A program made the position numbers and the translations under genes. A stretch of DNA of 50,335 nt from NCBI RefSeq assembly GCF_028610675.1, contig NZ_JAQQWS010000019.1:1-50335 (forward strand). The letters are read 5' to 3'. The notes beneath the pieces were generated by a model that worked only from the letters and a program-made list of their open reading frames with translations, searched no databases and was not told the origin of the DNA. This document shows positions 7,796 through 15,854 of the stretch, piece after piece; the first letter of the stretch is position 1; the number at the start of each line of letters is the position of its first letter. Source of the stretch: Alkalihalobacillus pseudalcaliphilus (GTDB taxonomy: Bacteria; Bacillota; Bacilli; Bacillales; Bacillaceae_D).

Positions 7796-8293
7796 ATGGA
7801 GATTAGAGAGGCACGTGTACAAGATGCCGAGCGGTTTTTGGAATTAACCAAAAGTGTTGATAAATCGGGATATATGCTTTATGAACCTGGCGAAAAAACA
7901 ATGACTGTAGATCAACAAAAAGCTTTAATAGAACGGATTTCTCATGATCAAACATCCACCTTCCTTGTTGCTGAAACGAGTAATACGCTTATTGGGTTTA
8001 TTGGAGCATTCGGAGGGAGCCTTAAACGAAATCGACATTCCGCCTACTTAGTGATCGGTGTGGATGAAAGCTATCGCGGGCAAGGTGTCGGAACAAAATT
8101 ATTTGAACATATTTTTCGCTGGGCAAAATCGGCAGCAATCACGAGGCTAGAGTTAACCGTCATGACAAGCAATACTGCTGCTTTTCTTCTTTATCAAAAA
8201 GTCGGGTTTACGATTGAAGGCGAAAAGGTTCATTCTTTAATGATTGATGGGCAGCCGATGAATGAATATTACCTATATAAGCTCATTGTGTAA
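7796..8293 (+). CDS. GNAT family N-acetyltransferase
   Basis: The protein has 165 residues. Motif A is YLVIGVDESYRGQGVGTKLFEHIF (R-G-x-G-x-G/A acetyl-CoA loop) and motif B is LTVMTSNTAAFLLYQKVGFTIEGEK, close to RimJ/YobR-type acetylases. The frame is open from a GTG at 7787, but AAGGAG (7782-7787) is spaced 8 nt from ATG 7796, so that start is used. It is monocistronic with its own extended -10 promoter. The acceptor is unknown. Confidence 0.85.
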   Translation: MEIREARVQDAERFLELTKSVDKSGYMLYEPGEKTMTVDQQKALIERISHDQTSTFLVAETSNTLIGFIGAFGGSLKRNRHSAYLVIGVDESYRGQGVGTKLFEHIFRWAKSAAITRLELTVMTSNTAAFLLYQKVGFTIEGEKVHSLMIDGQPMNEYYLYKLIV

Positions 8294-8305
8294 CTTCTTC
8301 ATAGT

Positions 8306-8331
8306 GAGGAGCACTCCCTCGAGTACTCCTC
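8306..8331. terminator. Hairpin between convergent genes
   Basis: GAGGAG-c-ACT (8306-8315) pairs with AGT-a-CTCCTC (8322-8331), with one mismatch and a 6-nt loop. It lies exactly between the stop codons of two convergent genes, so it may serve both, although the T-tract is weak. Confidence 0.55.
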
Positions 8332-8334
8332 TGT

Positions 8335-9093
8335 TCATTTAGACTCGAAGGTCAATCTCCCAACATTGAAAAATTCCGATAGCGGCACTTTTCTACCTTC
8401 CTGATCCCAACGATGATATTCACGAAAGACCTCTTGAACATTGCCATCCGCTTTCTCTTCAACCAAATATTTCACAGTCAAAAAGCTCCGCCAGTATTGA
8501 AATAGTATACTAGATAGACTACCTTCATACGTTTTAGTTCCAAATTCATCTAATGTTTGATGACCATACGAATCTGCAAATCGTTCGACAAGACGCGTCT
8601 CAACCTTAACAATTTCACCGAACTCCGCATCCGTTAACATGTTCCTCCTTGGTAAATATTCACACATACCTTCTTCAAACCAAATACTATCTTCTCGCTC
8701 ATCATCCCAGTCATCTAAAAATAAATCGAGATGATGTGTTAGTTCATGCCCAAGTATTGTAACGATATAAGATTCAGATAAATTTTGATAAAAATCTCCT
8801 AGTAACGGATCTGGACACCCCTCCACTTGCTGTAAAAAGAGTTCCTTCCATCCGTCTAAATCTGGTGAAAAGAATACATTATTTCGATTCGTATAGGCAG
8901 GTATTTCAATCTGTGAGAAAGTCTCTGTTGCTAATTCTTTCGTCGTCCAGACTATACCCTTAGGCAAATCATTTAACTGATAATCCTCTTCTAAAACCAT
9001 TTGATACGCCTTCAACTTACTCTGAAAACGTTCTATGACCGGTCGAAATTTTCGGTAATCTTCTACTTGTTCAAACGCATATATATGTTTCAT
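8335..9093 (-). CDS. Gluzincin-like zinc metallopeptidase (HExxH), uncharacterised
   Basis: The protein has 252 residues. The zinc motif HELTH is at 116-120, and the probable third ligand lies in WFEEGMCEYLP about 20 residues later (E140/E141). This HExxH...E spacing is typical of gluzincins. There is no signal peptide, so it is probably cytoplasmic. It is the third gene of a tight reverse-strand run (DUF2785-like, VOC, peptidase; gaps of 2 and 14 bp). The substrate is unknown; a DUF-type family of small Bacillus metallopeptidases is likely. Confidence 0.65.
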   Translation of the reverse strand: MKHIYAFEQVEDYRKFRPVIERFQSKLKAYQMVLEEDYQLNDLPKGIVWTTKELATETFSQIEIPAYTNRNNVFFSPDLDGWKELFLQQVEGCPDPLLGDFYQNLSESYIVTILGHELTHHLDLFLDDWDDEREDSIWFEEGMCEYLPRRNMLTDAEFGEIVKVETRLVERFADSYGHQTLDEFGTKTYEGSLSSILFQYWRSFLTVKYLVEEKADGNVQEVFREYHRWDQEGRKVPLSEFFNVGRLTFESK

Positions 9094-9107
9094 TATCCTT
9101 AATACCT

Positions 9108-9506
9108 CTACTTCCTAAAGCCTGGACTTAATTCACTCCATACATCAAATAAGTTGCCGTCAAGATCATAGAAAACAAAATTCCTACCAGGGTGTCCGCG
9201 ATCCTCGATTTCCCCCGTTTTAATGAAACGTTTGTTTAATTCTTGGTGAAGTACCTCTAACTGCTGTACGCCATCCACTTCAAAAGTTAAAGAAAATCGA
9301 GTCTGTCCTGAGTGATCGATGAAGTTCGCACTCTCTCCTTCTTTCGCTCGAACAAGGAAAAAGCTTTGATTGGCTAAATGAATAATTGCCTTATCCTCAT
9401 CTCGATAGGAAAGCTCAGCCTCTAACTTTTTCACATACCAATCAACAGCTGCTTGAACCTCATTAACAGGAATATACGTTGTACCAACTCTTTTTAATAC
9501 ATTCAT
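9108..9506 (-). CDS. VOC (glyoxalase/bleomycin-resistance/dioxygenase) family protein
   Basis: The protein has 132 residues. It shows two beta-alpha-beta-beta-beta modules: the N-terminal one with YIPVNEVQAAVDWYVKKLEAE and the C-terminal one with RGHPGRNFVFYDLDGNLFDVWSE, where the terminal glutamate is a usual metal ligand. It acts in the cytoplasm, either as a metal-dependent lyase or as a drug-binding protein. It sits 2 bp from the gene upstream and 14 bp from the gene downstream, so it is co-transcribed with them. Confidence 0.75.
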   Translation of the reverse strand: MNVLKRVGTTYIPVNEVQAAVDWYVKKLEAELSYRDEDKAIIHLANQSFFLVRAKEGESANFIDHSGQTRFSLTFEVDGVQQLEVLHQELNKRFIKTGEIEDRGHPGRNFVFYDLDGNLFDVWSELSPGFRK

Positions 9507-9508
9507 CC

Positions 9509-10318
9509 CTACACCACCTTATTTAAGATTTGTTTTTTAATCCAGGTCTGAACGTGTGTAAAGTCTGATTGCTCCTCTAAGGCAAAATAAAGTGCTTTCA
9601 TAAAAAGCTTGATGTTCCACTCTACTCGGTACTGGCTATGTGGTTCTAAATTCAAAAGCTCTAGCTGCTTTAACCACGTCCATAAAGTTTCTGAGCTCAT
9701 CCCCTGCTTCATTAATGCATCAATAACGGCTAGTAATCTTTCCTCCTCTTCATCTATGTACGCGTACTCGACATGCAAACATCCTTGAATTACACGTAAG
9801 CAATCTGGTATGAGCTTCTTTTCAAAAATAGGATGAAGAATCGCCTGGGCTAATAAATCACTCCCATGCGCGATACTATGTGCCCACCCTTTACCTTCTA
9901 TATAACCTCGGTAGTCTTGTTCTTTATACAAATAATCAATACTTCCTAATATGGCTAATTGAACAAGCTCATTAGGTAAGGTACGGATATCCTTGTCTTT
10001 GTACAAAAGGAGAGCAATAACAAGTGCGGAGAAGGAACGCGTCAGTACAGCATCACTTTTTCCCTCATCTATTTGAAAAAATAAATGTTTGTCATCTAAA
10101 CACGTGCTCAACAAATCATTGATTTTTGGCCCTGTTAAATAGTCATGTAATATGAGTTTGCCAAAAGCTTTGTAAATTAATTGGTCTCTCAAATAAGAAT
10201 CTGGATGACCGATATGTAGGGTCATTTTATCTAATAGTTCATCTACTTCCCTTTTATCCAAGACTATCTCTTGTTCATTCAATACCGTTTCTAATTCTAT
10301 CTTTAATTCAGTAGTCAT
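9509..10318 (-). CDS. DUF2785-like protein
   Basis: The protein has about 269 residues, mostly helical. The segment RGYIEGKGWAHSIAHGSDLLAQA (about residues 143-165) is the hallmark of DUF2785 proteins, whose function is unknown. The frame is open 30 nt further upstream, but TAGGAGCGG is well spaced from the ATG at 10318, which I take as the start. It is the first gene of a three-gene run with a VOC protein and a zinc peptidase. The conserved His and Asp in the hallmark suggest a binding or catalytic site, but this is inference. Confidence 0.65.
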   Translation of the reverse strand: MTTELKIELETVLNEQEIVLDKREVDELLDKMTLHIGHPDSYLRDQLIYKAFGKLILHDYLTGPKINDLLSTCLDDKHLFFQIDEGKSDAVLTRSFSALVIALLLYKDKDIRTLPNELVQLAILGSIDYLYKEQDYRGYIEGKGWAHSIAHGSDLLAQAILHPIFEKKLIPDCLRVIQGCLHVEYAYIDEEEERLLAVIDALMKQGMSSETLWTWLKQLELLNLEPHSQYRVEWNIKLFMKALYFALEEQSDFTHVQTWIKKQILNKVV

Positions 10319-10490
10319 TTTTCCGCTCCTACTATAAAGAAAATTCAATTATTTTTATTAGTCTGACTTATTTTATCATATATTGGAATTCTCGCCTATT
10401 TTCATCCGTATAACAGAGGGAAAGCCTTATCATCCTTAATAAATGAAAATCAAACAAGGAAATAGGTAAAGCCCTCCCATCAGAGTGTTC

Positions 10491-11660
10491 TTAATTCGTG
10501 GAACTCTGAGCTTTCTTTTTACGAAACAACCCGTACGAGCTCTTCCTCCATATCAGTTCCAACGGGCCAGTGCCCCAAGCCTTCACAAAGAAATGTGCAG
10601 CTATCATCATCAAAACCGTAATCATAATCCAGGCAAGGAAAACAAGATAGACAGAGCTAATTGGTGCTAAGCCGAAACCCCAACCATAAAAGAAAATCGA
10701 AGCGATGAGGTTTTGAAGCACGTAACAACTTAAAGCGGCTTTACCAATGAGCTCAAAACGTACCATCAACCATTTCAATACACCCTTTTTCAGAATCCAA
10801 GCGAATAAACCGATGTATCCTAACGATAAAATCGGAGCAAATACATATCTCGAAGCAATATCGAAGTAACCACCAGGGATAAGTATAAGCAAATTTAAAG
10901 GGATACCAATTCCTAAGCCATATATCATTAGCTTTTTTCTTATTTGTTGTCCATGAGCATCATCAGCAAAAGCCCCTGCTCGAAATAAGCGTATGCCAAT
11001 AATATATAAGCCAATATTCATGAAGATAATAAGAATGGCCTCTGAACGAAGACTCCAAAAATCTCGAACCCGAAATTGCAACTGTTCCCAATATGTTCCT
11101 TCTGTATATAAGTGACTCGTTTCTTGAAACATTCTAACGAAATCCAACATAAATGTTTCATCCTGAATTAACATCGCCCAAACCACCGAAAAGAGTAAGA
11201 TACCTAAAATATGTATGGACAATGTGATTTTCATCCAACGGTTCATGGTATTCTCCCTGCAACGTACGAGAAAGGCAACAATCATTCCTGTAATGGCATA
11301 ACTCATCAATATGTCATATTCAAACACAAAAATAAAATGTAATAAACCATCTAGAAGCAATAACAACATCGTCCATAAATAGAGCGGAATCCAAGGTAAT
11401 CCATCCCGCTCTGCTTTTCGGTACTTCAATTCAAGACCAATTCCAAACATAATCGTTAATAAACCTAGGAATTTCCCATTAACAAAAACGGATTGTAAGG
11501 CAACCAATATCGAATCTAAGCGATACCACCAATCCGTCGTTAATAAAACAGACATTATGTTACCAGGCTGTGCAAACAACCAAATATTTGTACCTAATGT
11601 GCCAATAATAGCAAATCCCCTTAAAACATCTAATAATCGAATCCGTTTGTTTTCTCCCAT
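10491..11660 (-). CDS. DUF418-family polytopic membrane protein (YeiB/YrkO-like)
   Basis: The protein has about 389 residues with roughly ten membrane segments. The N-terminal RIRLLDVLRGFAIIGTLGTN (a basic stretch, then LDxLRGFAIxGI) is the start of the DUF418/YeiB family, and the C-terminal GTGPLELIWRKSSYG matches its typical G-P-x-E-x-x-W-R end. The frame is open to 11771, but the family start and GAAAGGCG upstream fix ATG 11660. It is 13 bp downstream of the DUF998 gene and co-transcribed with it. These proteins resemble acyltransferase-3-like membrane enzymes; the function is not established. Confidence 0.75.
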   Translation of the reverse strand: MGENKRIRLLDVLRGFAIIGTLGTNIWLFAQPGNIMSVLLTTDWWYRLDSILVALQSVFVNGKFLGLLTIMFGIGLELKYRKAERDGLPWIPLYLWTMLLLLLDGLLHFIFVFEYDILMSYAITGMIVAFLVRCRENTMNRWMKITLSIHILGILLFSVVWAMLIQDETFMLDFVRMFQETSHLYTEGTYWEQLQFRVRDFWSLRSEAILIIFMNIGLYIIGIRLFRAGAFADDAHGQQIRKKLMIYGLGIGIPLNLLILIPGGYFDIASRYVFAPILSLGYIGLFAWILKKGVLKWLMVRFELIGKAALSCYVLQNLIASIFFYGWGFGLAPISSVYLVFLAWIMITVLMMIAAHFFVKAWGTGPLELIWRKSSYGLFRKKKAQSSTN

Positions 11661-11673
11661 TTTTACACGCCTT

Positions 11674-12312
11674 TCACGATTGTTGGGTAGGTGTTGTCCG
11701 TGATAACCTCCATGCGAGCACAGTACCCCAGACAAATACGATGAGGTAGAATAAACGCTGAAGTAAACCATTTGGCATTGGTACGAAGATGATACTGATG
11801 ATAAGAAGGAAAACCAACACCAATAACCCTAGACAAAGGTACGTCCACTTTTTCCCTATTGATAAAAACCTTGCATAAATCCACATTCCTGGGAACAGTG
11901 TCACCATCCCAATCACAACAAATAGCGAATGCCAAAATAAATCTACATCAGCAGGAAAAATACCTGAGAAGATATTTCCAATCGCAAGCATGACAATAAA
12001 GATTGTAGCTAGTACGGTTTGCCAAGTTCGCTCTAAAAATTGAAAGATATACAAAACTCCCAGTGCCAATGTAATACCATTAAATATAAACAATAAATTC
12101 ATCCAGAAATGGTAAGGGGAACAGATCTCATGAATTCCTAAAGCGTACGTATTTTCTCCACACGCCGTTACGCCTAAATCACTCATCGCCTGCTCCATGA
12201 AATAGTATGGTACCGTAGAGCTCCAGATAAAAAAAGGCTCTAAAATAAAATAAAAACATGTTAAAATCCAGCTAGCTATTCCGACCGTATTAGATATTCT
12301 CATTACATTCAT
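11674..12312 (-). CDS. DUF998-family membrane protein
   Basis: The protein has 212 residues and six membrane segments. The first external loop has YYFMEQAMSDLGVTACG, matching the S-D-L-G motif that defines DUF998. Later features are FSGIFPADVDLFWHSLF and GMVTLFPGMW. It is the first gene of a two-gene membrane-protein operon with the DUF418-like protein. No enzymatic function is known for the family. Confidence 0.7.
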   Translation of the reverse strand: MNVMRISNTVGIASWILTCFYFILEPFFIWSSTVPYYFMEQAMSDLGVTACGENTYALGIHEICSPYHFWMNLLFIFNGITLALGVLYIFQFLERTWQTVLATIFIVMLAIGNIFSGIFPADVDLFWHSLFVVIGMVTLFPGMWIYARFLSIGKKWTYLCLGLLVLVFLLIISIIFVPMPNGLLQRLFYLIVFVWGTVLAWRLSRTTPTQQS

Positions 12313-12420
12313 TCCCTCCTAAACAAGCTAATATCTCAATCTTAGTAGCTTTAAATGAATAGAGTAATGGTCTGCAGCATGGTTACACTTCCGTCTCTAG
12401 GAGGAAATTGCCTCGCCCAA

Positions 12421-12942
12421 TCACTTCAATAACCAATGAACAGCACTTAGTAAGTTTTCTGCGATATAGTCCACATCCACGGTTGACCAGCTATCACGAA
12501 AATCGTCTAAAGAGCTTTGTCCCCAACCTGTTTTAACAAGTATCTTTAAAGCACCAACCTCTTCAGCCGCTAACATGTCTGTTGAACCGACATCACCAAT
12601 AACAGCTGTTTGGCTCAAATCCAATTGATACTTCTCTGCGGCATGGTGTAAGAGACCCGGCTTTGGTTTATGACACGTACAATGACCGTCCATTGGATGA
12701 GGACATATAAAAGCATCATCAAAACCCAATTTCTCAAACTCTTCCTCAAAATCGTGAATGCTTGCTTGTCCTTTAGAAATTCGATGTTGGTTTGTTAAAG
12801 CGAAAACTGGTATACCCTTTTTTTTCAGTAATTCAATAGCTTCCATTGAAAAAGAATAAGGCTTGAAATCATTTGGATGAACAAAATGGCCAGTTCCTCC
12901 AATCGTGCCATCCCGATCGATAAAAACAGCTTGTAGATTCAT
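12421..12942 (-). CDS. HAD-IIIA phosphatase, GmhB-like (histidinol-P/heptose-bis-P phosphatase family)
   Basis: The protein has 173 residues. HAD motif I is FIDRDGTIGG (nucleophile Asp, acid Asp), motif II is FALTNQ, motif III is the K of CHKPKPGLL, and motif IV is VIGDVGSTDMLAAEEVG. A Cys/His cluster (CPHPMDGHCTCHKP) is the zinc-binding loop typical of the GmhB/HisB-N branch. It dephosphorylates small sugar phosphates. There are no heptose genes around it, so the substrate is open. GAGAGGAAG precedes the ATG. The gene stands alone. Confidence 0.8.
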   Translation of the reverse strand: MNLQAVFIDRDGTIGGTGHFVHPNDFKPYSFSMEAIELLKKKGIPVFALTNQHRISKGQASIHDFEEEFEKLGFDDAFICPHPMDGHCTCHKPKPGLLHHAAEKYQLDLSQTAVIGDVGSTDMLAAEEVGALKILVKTGWGQSSLDDFRDSWSTVDVDYIAENLLSAVHWLLK

Positions 12943-12992
12943 CGTATCTTCCTCTCAAAATTTGAGTTATCTATCTTTTAACCGAGCAAAAC

Positions 12993-13027
12993 AAAACAGG
13001 TATTGCTCCCATTCAATACCTGTTTTT
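12993..13027. terminator. Strong stem-loop terminator (both directions)
   Basis: AAAACAGGTATTG (12993-13005) pairs with CAATACCTGTTTT (13014-13026) around an 8-nt loop. T-rich sequence lies on both sides. It is placed to terminate the small-gene cluster on the reverse strand that ends at 13035. Confidence 0.85.
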
Positions 13028-13034
13028 ATAAGTT

Positions 13035-13265
13035 TCACATGCTAATGAGTCGTATAATCCCCATCCCCCAAAAGGTGAATGCTACCATTAGAGAGCATCC
13101 ACTATAAATGGCTGAAACACGCTGTTTATTTTTTCCCTCGACTAAACCCTCTGTAAACCCGAGCATAAATAAGGAAATAACATTTAGATTCTTCTTAACT
13201 CCAATTAAGTAAGCCGCTAGTAAGAAAACAAAACCTAGTAGTATATAAACTAGATTCAGGACCAT
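13035..13265 (-). CDS. Small membrane protein of unknown function
   Basis: The protein has about 76 residues with three hydrophobic stretches (LVYILLGFVFLLAAYLIGV, LFMLGFTEGLV and SLMVAFTFWGMGIIRLI). The frame also opens with GTG-ATG at 13274/13271, but GAGGTGA at 13277-13271 is best placed for ATG 13265. It is the last of three small genes read in the same direction (13653, 13449, 13265), followed by a terminator. I do not recognise the family. Confidence 0.6.
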   Translation of the reverse strand: MVLNLVYILLGFVFLLAAYLIGVKKNLNVISLFMLGFTEGLVEGKNKQRVSAIYSGCSLMVAFTFWGMGIIRLISM

Positions 13266-13306
13266 TCCCATCACCTCATAATAAGACTATTTAACTGCGA
13301 CTGGGA

Positions 13307-13449
13307 TCAGTAGCTGTCTAGTTTCGCTCTTAACTTCATCCGATAGTTTTCTAGTTTACGAATACGTTTAAGAGTAAGGAAGATCCAACTGGCACAATAA
13401 ATAACATCGTTTCATTTACTTCTCGATTATTGTCTATGATTCTATCCAT
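13307..13449 (-). pseudogene. Frameshifted small membrane protein, paralogue of 45278-45424
   Basis: A very strong ribosome site (GGGAGGAGG) precedes ATG 13449. The frame reads MDRIIDNNREVNETMLFIVP and then hits a TAG at 13351-13353 after 32 codons. A one-base shift near 13375 restores TLKRIRKLENYRMKLRAKLD ending at TGA 13307. The joined product matches the pattern of the 48-residue protein at 45278-45424: RIIDN start, one membrane helix, K-x-I-x-K-L-E-x-Y-x-x-K-L tail. The break is either a real frameshift or a sequence error near the assembly gap. Confidence 0.6.
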
Positions 13450-13473
13450 GTTAAACCTCCTCCCTTTAGTAAA

Positions 13474-13653
13474 TCATTCTTTTGGTTTTAATGAGCTTTT
13501 AATATTGATGAAACAAGCAGTTCCAATAATAAAGAATATGAGCATGAGCCAAGCAAAAATTCCTGAATAACGGTCGTCGAAAATATAAACACTTGTAAGA
13601 GTAGAAAAGAGCATAGCAGCCATCATTACGTACATCCATTTAACGAATTGCAT
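13474..13653 (-). CDS. Small two-helix membrane protein (59 aa)
   Basis: AAGGAGG is spaced 6 nt from ATG 13653. The 59-residue product has two membrane helices (MYVMMAAMLFSTLTSVYIF and IFAWLMLIFFIIGTACFI), a DDR turn between them and a basic tail (KSSLKPKE). It is the first of a cluster of three tiny membrane-protein genes. It is short enough to be missed by routine gene calling. Function unknown. Confidence 0.65.
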   Translation of the reverse strand: MQFVKWMYVMMAAMLFSTLTSVYIFDDRYSGIFAWLMLIFFIIGTACFINIKSSLKPKE

Positions 13654-13667
13654 GTGTGTCCTCCTTT

Positions 13668-14115
13668 TGTATGAAAGTTACTTATGGGCGATAGGTTGTG
13701 CCTTGAAGTTAGCTCGTCATCCATCTTGCGATAGATGACTTAACAGGACACTGCTCCCTTTTTGTGCGTACGACTCCTAATGGTAATCGAGTTGTAAACG
13801 GGCCAACTGTTTAAAAAGTCGCCACTACTTTCATCTTTGTTGGTGGCGAAGTGAATGGGGCTTCGCCATGTGCGTTTATATGAAAGTTAGTGCTGAGGCA
13901 TGTGCGGAGCTCTACTCGTGGCTACCGAAAATCATGCTCCGCTGGGTTACTACTAATTCTCAAGTTCTCAAAAAATCTAACACCATCCATTTAAAATGAA
14001 AAAAATCAAATTGAATGAAGTTCCACCAGTTAAAGAGTCAGACACCACTTTCATTTTTGTTGGTGTCGAAGTGAATTGGGCTTCGCCATGCGGGTTTTGT
14101 ATGAAAGGTCAATGG
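13668..14115 (+). repeat. Dispersed repeat R1, copy B (forward, longest; core present twice)
   Basis: It opens with GTATGAAAGTTACTTATGGG and shares long blocks with copy A (GGTTGTGCCTTGAAGTTAGC and ATGACTTAACAGGACACTGC). The hairpin core (ACTTTCATCTTTGTTGGTG ... GGGCTTCGCCATG ... TATGAAAG) appears at about 13825-13885 and again at 14045-14105. Between them, ACCGAAAATCATGCTCCGCT and GGGTTACTACTAATTCTCAA match the reverse complement of 36150-36300, here without the GC-rich module. The 13654-14817 interval has no gene: it consists of R1 copies, array B and the N gap. Confidence 0.85.
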
Positions 14116-14201
14116 GTAATGCACGGAATCTCGTCAAGTTCACTTCCATTATTACAGATTACAACTAATCATTAAGCTCTAGAGCTCATTGTGACATCAT
14201 G

Positions 14202-14550
14202 CCCCTCGAGTAACTAACACGTTTAGTTCGTGTAGTTANNNNNNNNNNNNNNNNNNNNNNNNNNNNNNNNNNNNNNNNNNNNNNNNNNNNNNNNNNNNNN
14301 NNNNNNNNNNNNNNNNNNNNNNNNNNNNNNNNNNNNNNCTCACCCTCTTCCTTCGAGTAACTGTCATGTTCAGCCTTTTTCGTGTAGTTACTCACCCTCT
14401 TCCTTCGAGTAACTGTCATGTTCAGCCTTTTTCGTGTAGTTACTCACCCTCTTCCTTCGAGTAACTGACATGTTCAGCCTTTTTCGTGTAGTTACTCACC
14501 CTCTTCCTTCGAGTAACTGTCACGTTCAGCCTTTTTCGTGTAGTTACTCC
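14202..14550. repeat. Tandem hairpin array B (52-bp period) interrupted by the gap
   Basis: Four complete 52-bp units start at 14339, 14391, 14443 and 14495, each beginning CTCACCCTCTTCCTTCGAG, and a partial diverged unit (14202-14238) lies before the Ns. Units differ by single bases (GTCATG/GACATG/GTCACG). Every unit forms a hairpin with stem GAGTAACT / AGTTACTC and a 23-nt loop. The period equals that of array A although the sequences are unrelated. Frames open through it on the reverse strand encode only repeated peptides and I do not call them genes. Confidence 0.9.
14239..14338. other. Assembly gap (100 Ns)
   Basis: Exactly 100 N characters, the usual scaffold-gap placeholder. It falls inside tandem array B, so the true length and copy number there are unknown. 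Confidence 0.99.
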
Positions 14551-14589
14551 AAACTTTGGCTTCAGTATCTGTACAAACCTTTCTGAATC

Positions 14590-14685
14590 ATTAAGGTGGT
14601 GATAAATGACTTTCACCTTTGTTGGTGATGGAGATGGTTTAGGCTCCGACATGGGCGTTTAGTATGATAGTTAATGCTGGTTCAC
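14590..14685 (+). repeat. Dispersed repeat R1, copy F (forward, short)
   Basis: AAATGACTTTCACCTTTGTT, GGTGATGGAGATGG, CCGACATGGGCGTTTAGTAT and GATAGTTAATGCTG correspond to the core of copy B at 13820-13895. It is more diverged and truncated on both sides. Confidence 0.6.
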
Positions 14686-14747
14686 CACAATCTTACACTG
14701 CTTTTTCGTACTCAGGTAAATTTCATTACATATATTCTAATATTACC

Positions 14748-14800
14748 TTGATTTTACCAAACTTTCCCTTTATACTCAATATATAACCTTATAGTTATAT
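14748..14800 (+). promoter_or_regulatory. Promoter and ArsR-type operator of the ArsR/Aha1 pair
   Basis: TTGATT (14748-14753), a 17-nt spacer and TATACT (14771-14776) make a good sigma-A promoter. Immediately after it, ATATAAC (14781-14787) and GTTATAT (14794-14800) form an inverted repeat around the expected transcription start. An ArsR-family repressor is encoded as the first gene, so this is probably its own operator (inference). The ribosome site GAAGGAG follows at 14801. Confidence 0.65.
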
Positions 14801-14817
14801 GAAGGAGAATAGCAACT

Positions 14818-15132
14818 ATGACTGATTTATTTCGTGCATTATCAGATTCTACGAGACGAGAAATTCTTCATTTAACCGCACAAAAGGAATGGACTCAATC
14901 TGATTTAGTAGCCGCATTTACCATTTCACAGCCAGCCATCAAGAAGCACCTAGATATCCTTCTCAAAATGGATTTACTACTAGAACGAAAAGAGGGGAAA
15001 TATCGCTATTACTCTCTTAATCAAGAGAACTACCGACAGCAAAGCATGCGGGCAAAATTAGAAATAGACCAGATCCTTGAACAAAAATTAATGAAGCTCA
15101 GACACTTTATGGAGGAGGAACAGTATGAATAG
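14818..15132 (+). CDS. ArsR-family winged-helix repressor (Aha1-linked, metal-independent type)
   Basis: The protein has 104 residues. The start MTDLFRALSDSTRREILHLT is typical of ArsR regulators, and the HTH is SDLVAAFTISQPAIKKHLDILLKMDLL, followed by the wing ERKEGKYRYYSLN. It has no metal-binding CxC motif in the alpha3 helix. GAAGGAG is placed 10 nt before ATG. It overlaps the next gene by 8 nt; this ArsR plus SRPBCC/AHSA1 pairing is common in Bacilli and is thought to respond to small molecules. It probably represses its own operon through the inverted repeat upstream. Confidence 0.85.
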   Translation: MTDLFRALSDSTRREILHLTAQKEWTQSDLVAAFTISQPAIKKHLDILLKMDLLLERKEGKYRYYSLNQENYRQQSMRAKLEIDQILEQKLMKLRHFMEEEQYE

Positions 15133-15814
15133 TAGTAACAGAGCACAAAAAGATATTTTCATATTCGCACCACCATCTCGCATTTGGCAAGCACTCACTA
15201 TTCCCGAGCAACGGAACAAGTGGGAAACGAAATCCTGTGAGATCGACTTAACCGTTGGTGGTAAAGTTTTTTTTGATTACGGTTGGAATGTAACATATAG
15301 CGGAACTATCAAGGATTTTACTGAAAATGAAAAGCTTGTTTTAGAAGATGAAGAGCAAGAGTTAACCACATGGACCATTAAAGAAACCGATGGAGGCTCT
15401 ATTGTCAGCATTGAATATACGGGGCAATGGTTAGGTGAGATAGGTTTAAGTCAAATGGAAAATATGTTATTTGGCACCTATCAATTTATGCTTAATCTGA
15501 AGGAAGTGGAAGAGGGTCGCCAAGATATACGCCACAACTTTTGGAAAAGCTGGATTGGTACACTCCATCACACTGAAGGTAAATATGTAAAAATAGTAAA
15601 AGTAATCCCTCATACCCCTGCAGCTGAGAAGCTTATAGAAGGCGATTATTTACTGGCGATTGACGGCACAACTGTCCATCACTATGACGAAGCTGAACTA
15701 GCCATTACACACGCAGATGTGAAGACTACCTTTGAACTAACCATTGCCAGAAACGAAAAGACTATTAACCTTTCACTAGAAACCATTCCTTTTGGTACGG
15801 TTATGAGCTCATAA
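15125..15814 (+). CDS. AHSA1/SRPBCC-domain protein with a C-terminal PDZ-like domain
   Basis: The protein has 229 residues. Residues 1-140 form an AHSA1/START-like lipid-binding fold (DIFIFAPPSRIWQALTIPEQ, ...GGKVFFDYGW, ...WTIKETDGGSIVSIEYTG). Residues about 155-225 look like a PDZ domain: VKVIPHTPAAEKLIEGDYLL followed by AIDGTTVHHYDEAELAI. Fusion of an AHSA1 domain to a PDZ domain is unusual; stand-alone AHSA1 proteins are about 140-160 residues. It is translationally coupled to the repressor. Ligand and partner are unknown; the PDZ could bind a peptide C-terminus (inference). Confidence 0.75.
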   Translation: MNSSNRAQKDIFIFAPPSRIWQALTIPEQRNKWETKSCEIDLTVGGKVFFDYGWNVTYSGTIKDFTENEKLVLEDEEQELTTWTIKETDGGSIVSIEYTGQWLGEIGLSQMENMLFGTYQFMLNLKEVEEGRQDIRHNFWKSWIGTLHHTEGKYVKIVKVIPHTPAAEKLIEGDYLLAIDGTTVHHYDEAELAITHADVKTTFELTIARNEKTINLSLETIPFGTVMSS

Positions 15815-15854
15815 AAACCAGCTCAAATCTGCGAAACTCCACACATCAGTAATT

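Noticed and set aside
14186..14652. Open frames on the reverse strand through array B
   Set aside because: They only translate the 52-bp repeat (for example SNYTKKAEH) and run through the Ns. There is no ribosome site or conserved fold.
14818..15132. ArsR at 14818 as an arsenic regulator
   Set aside because: It has no CxC arsenic site and is paired with an AHSA1-PDZ protein. The true ars operon is at 42992-45077.
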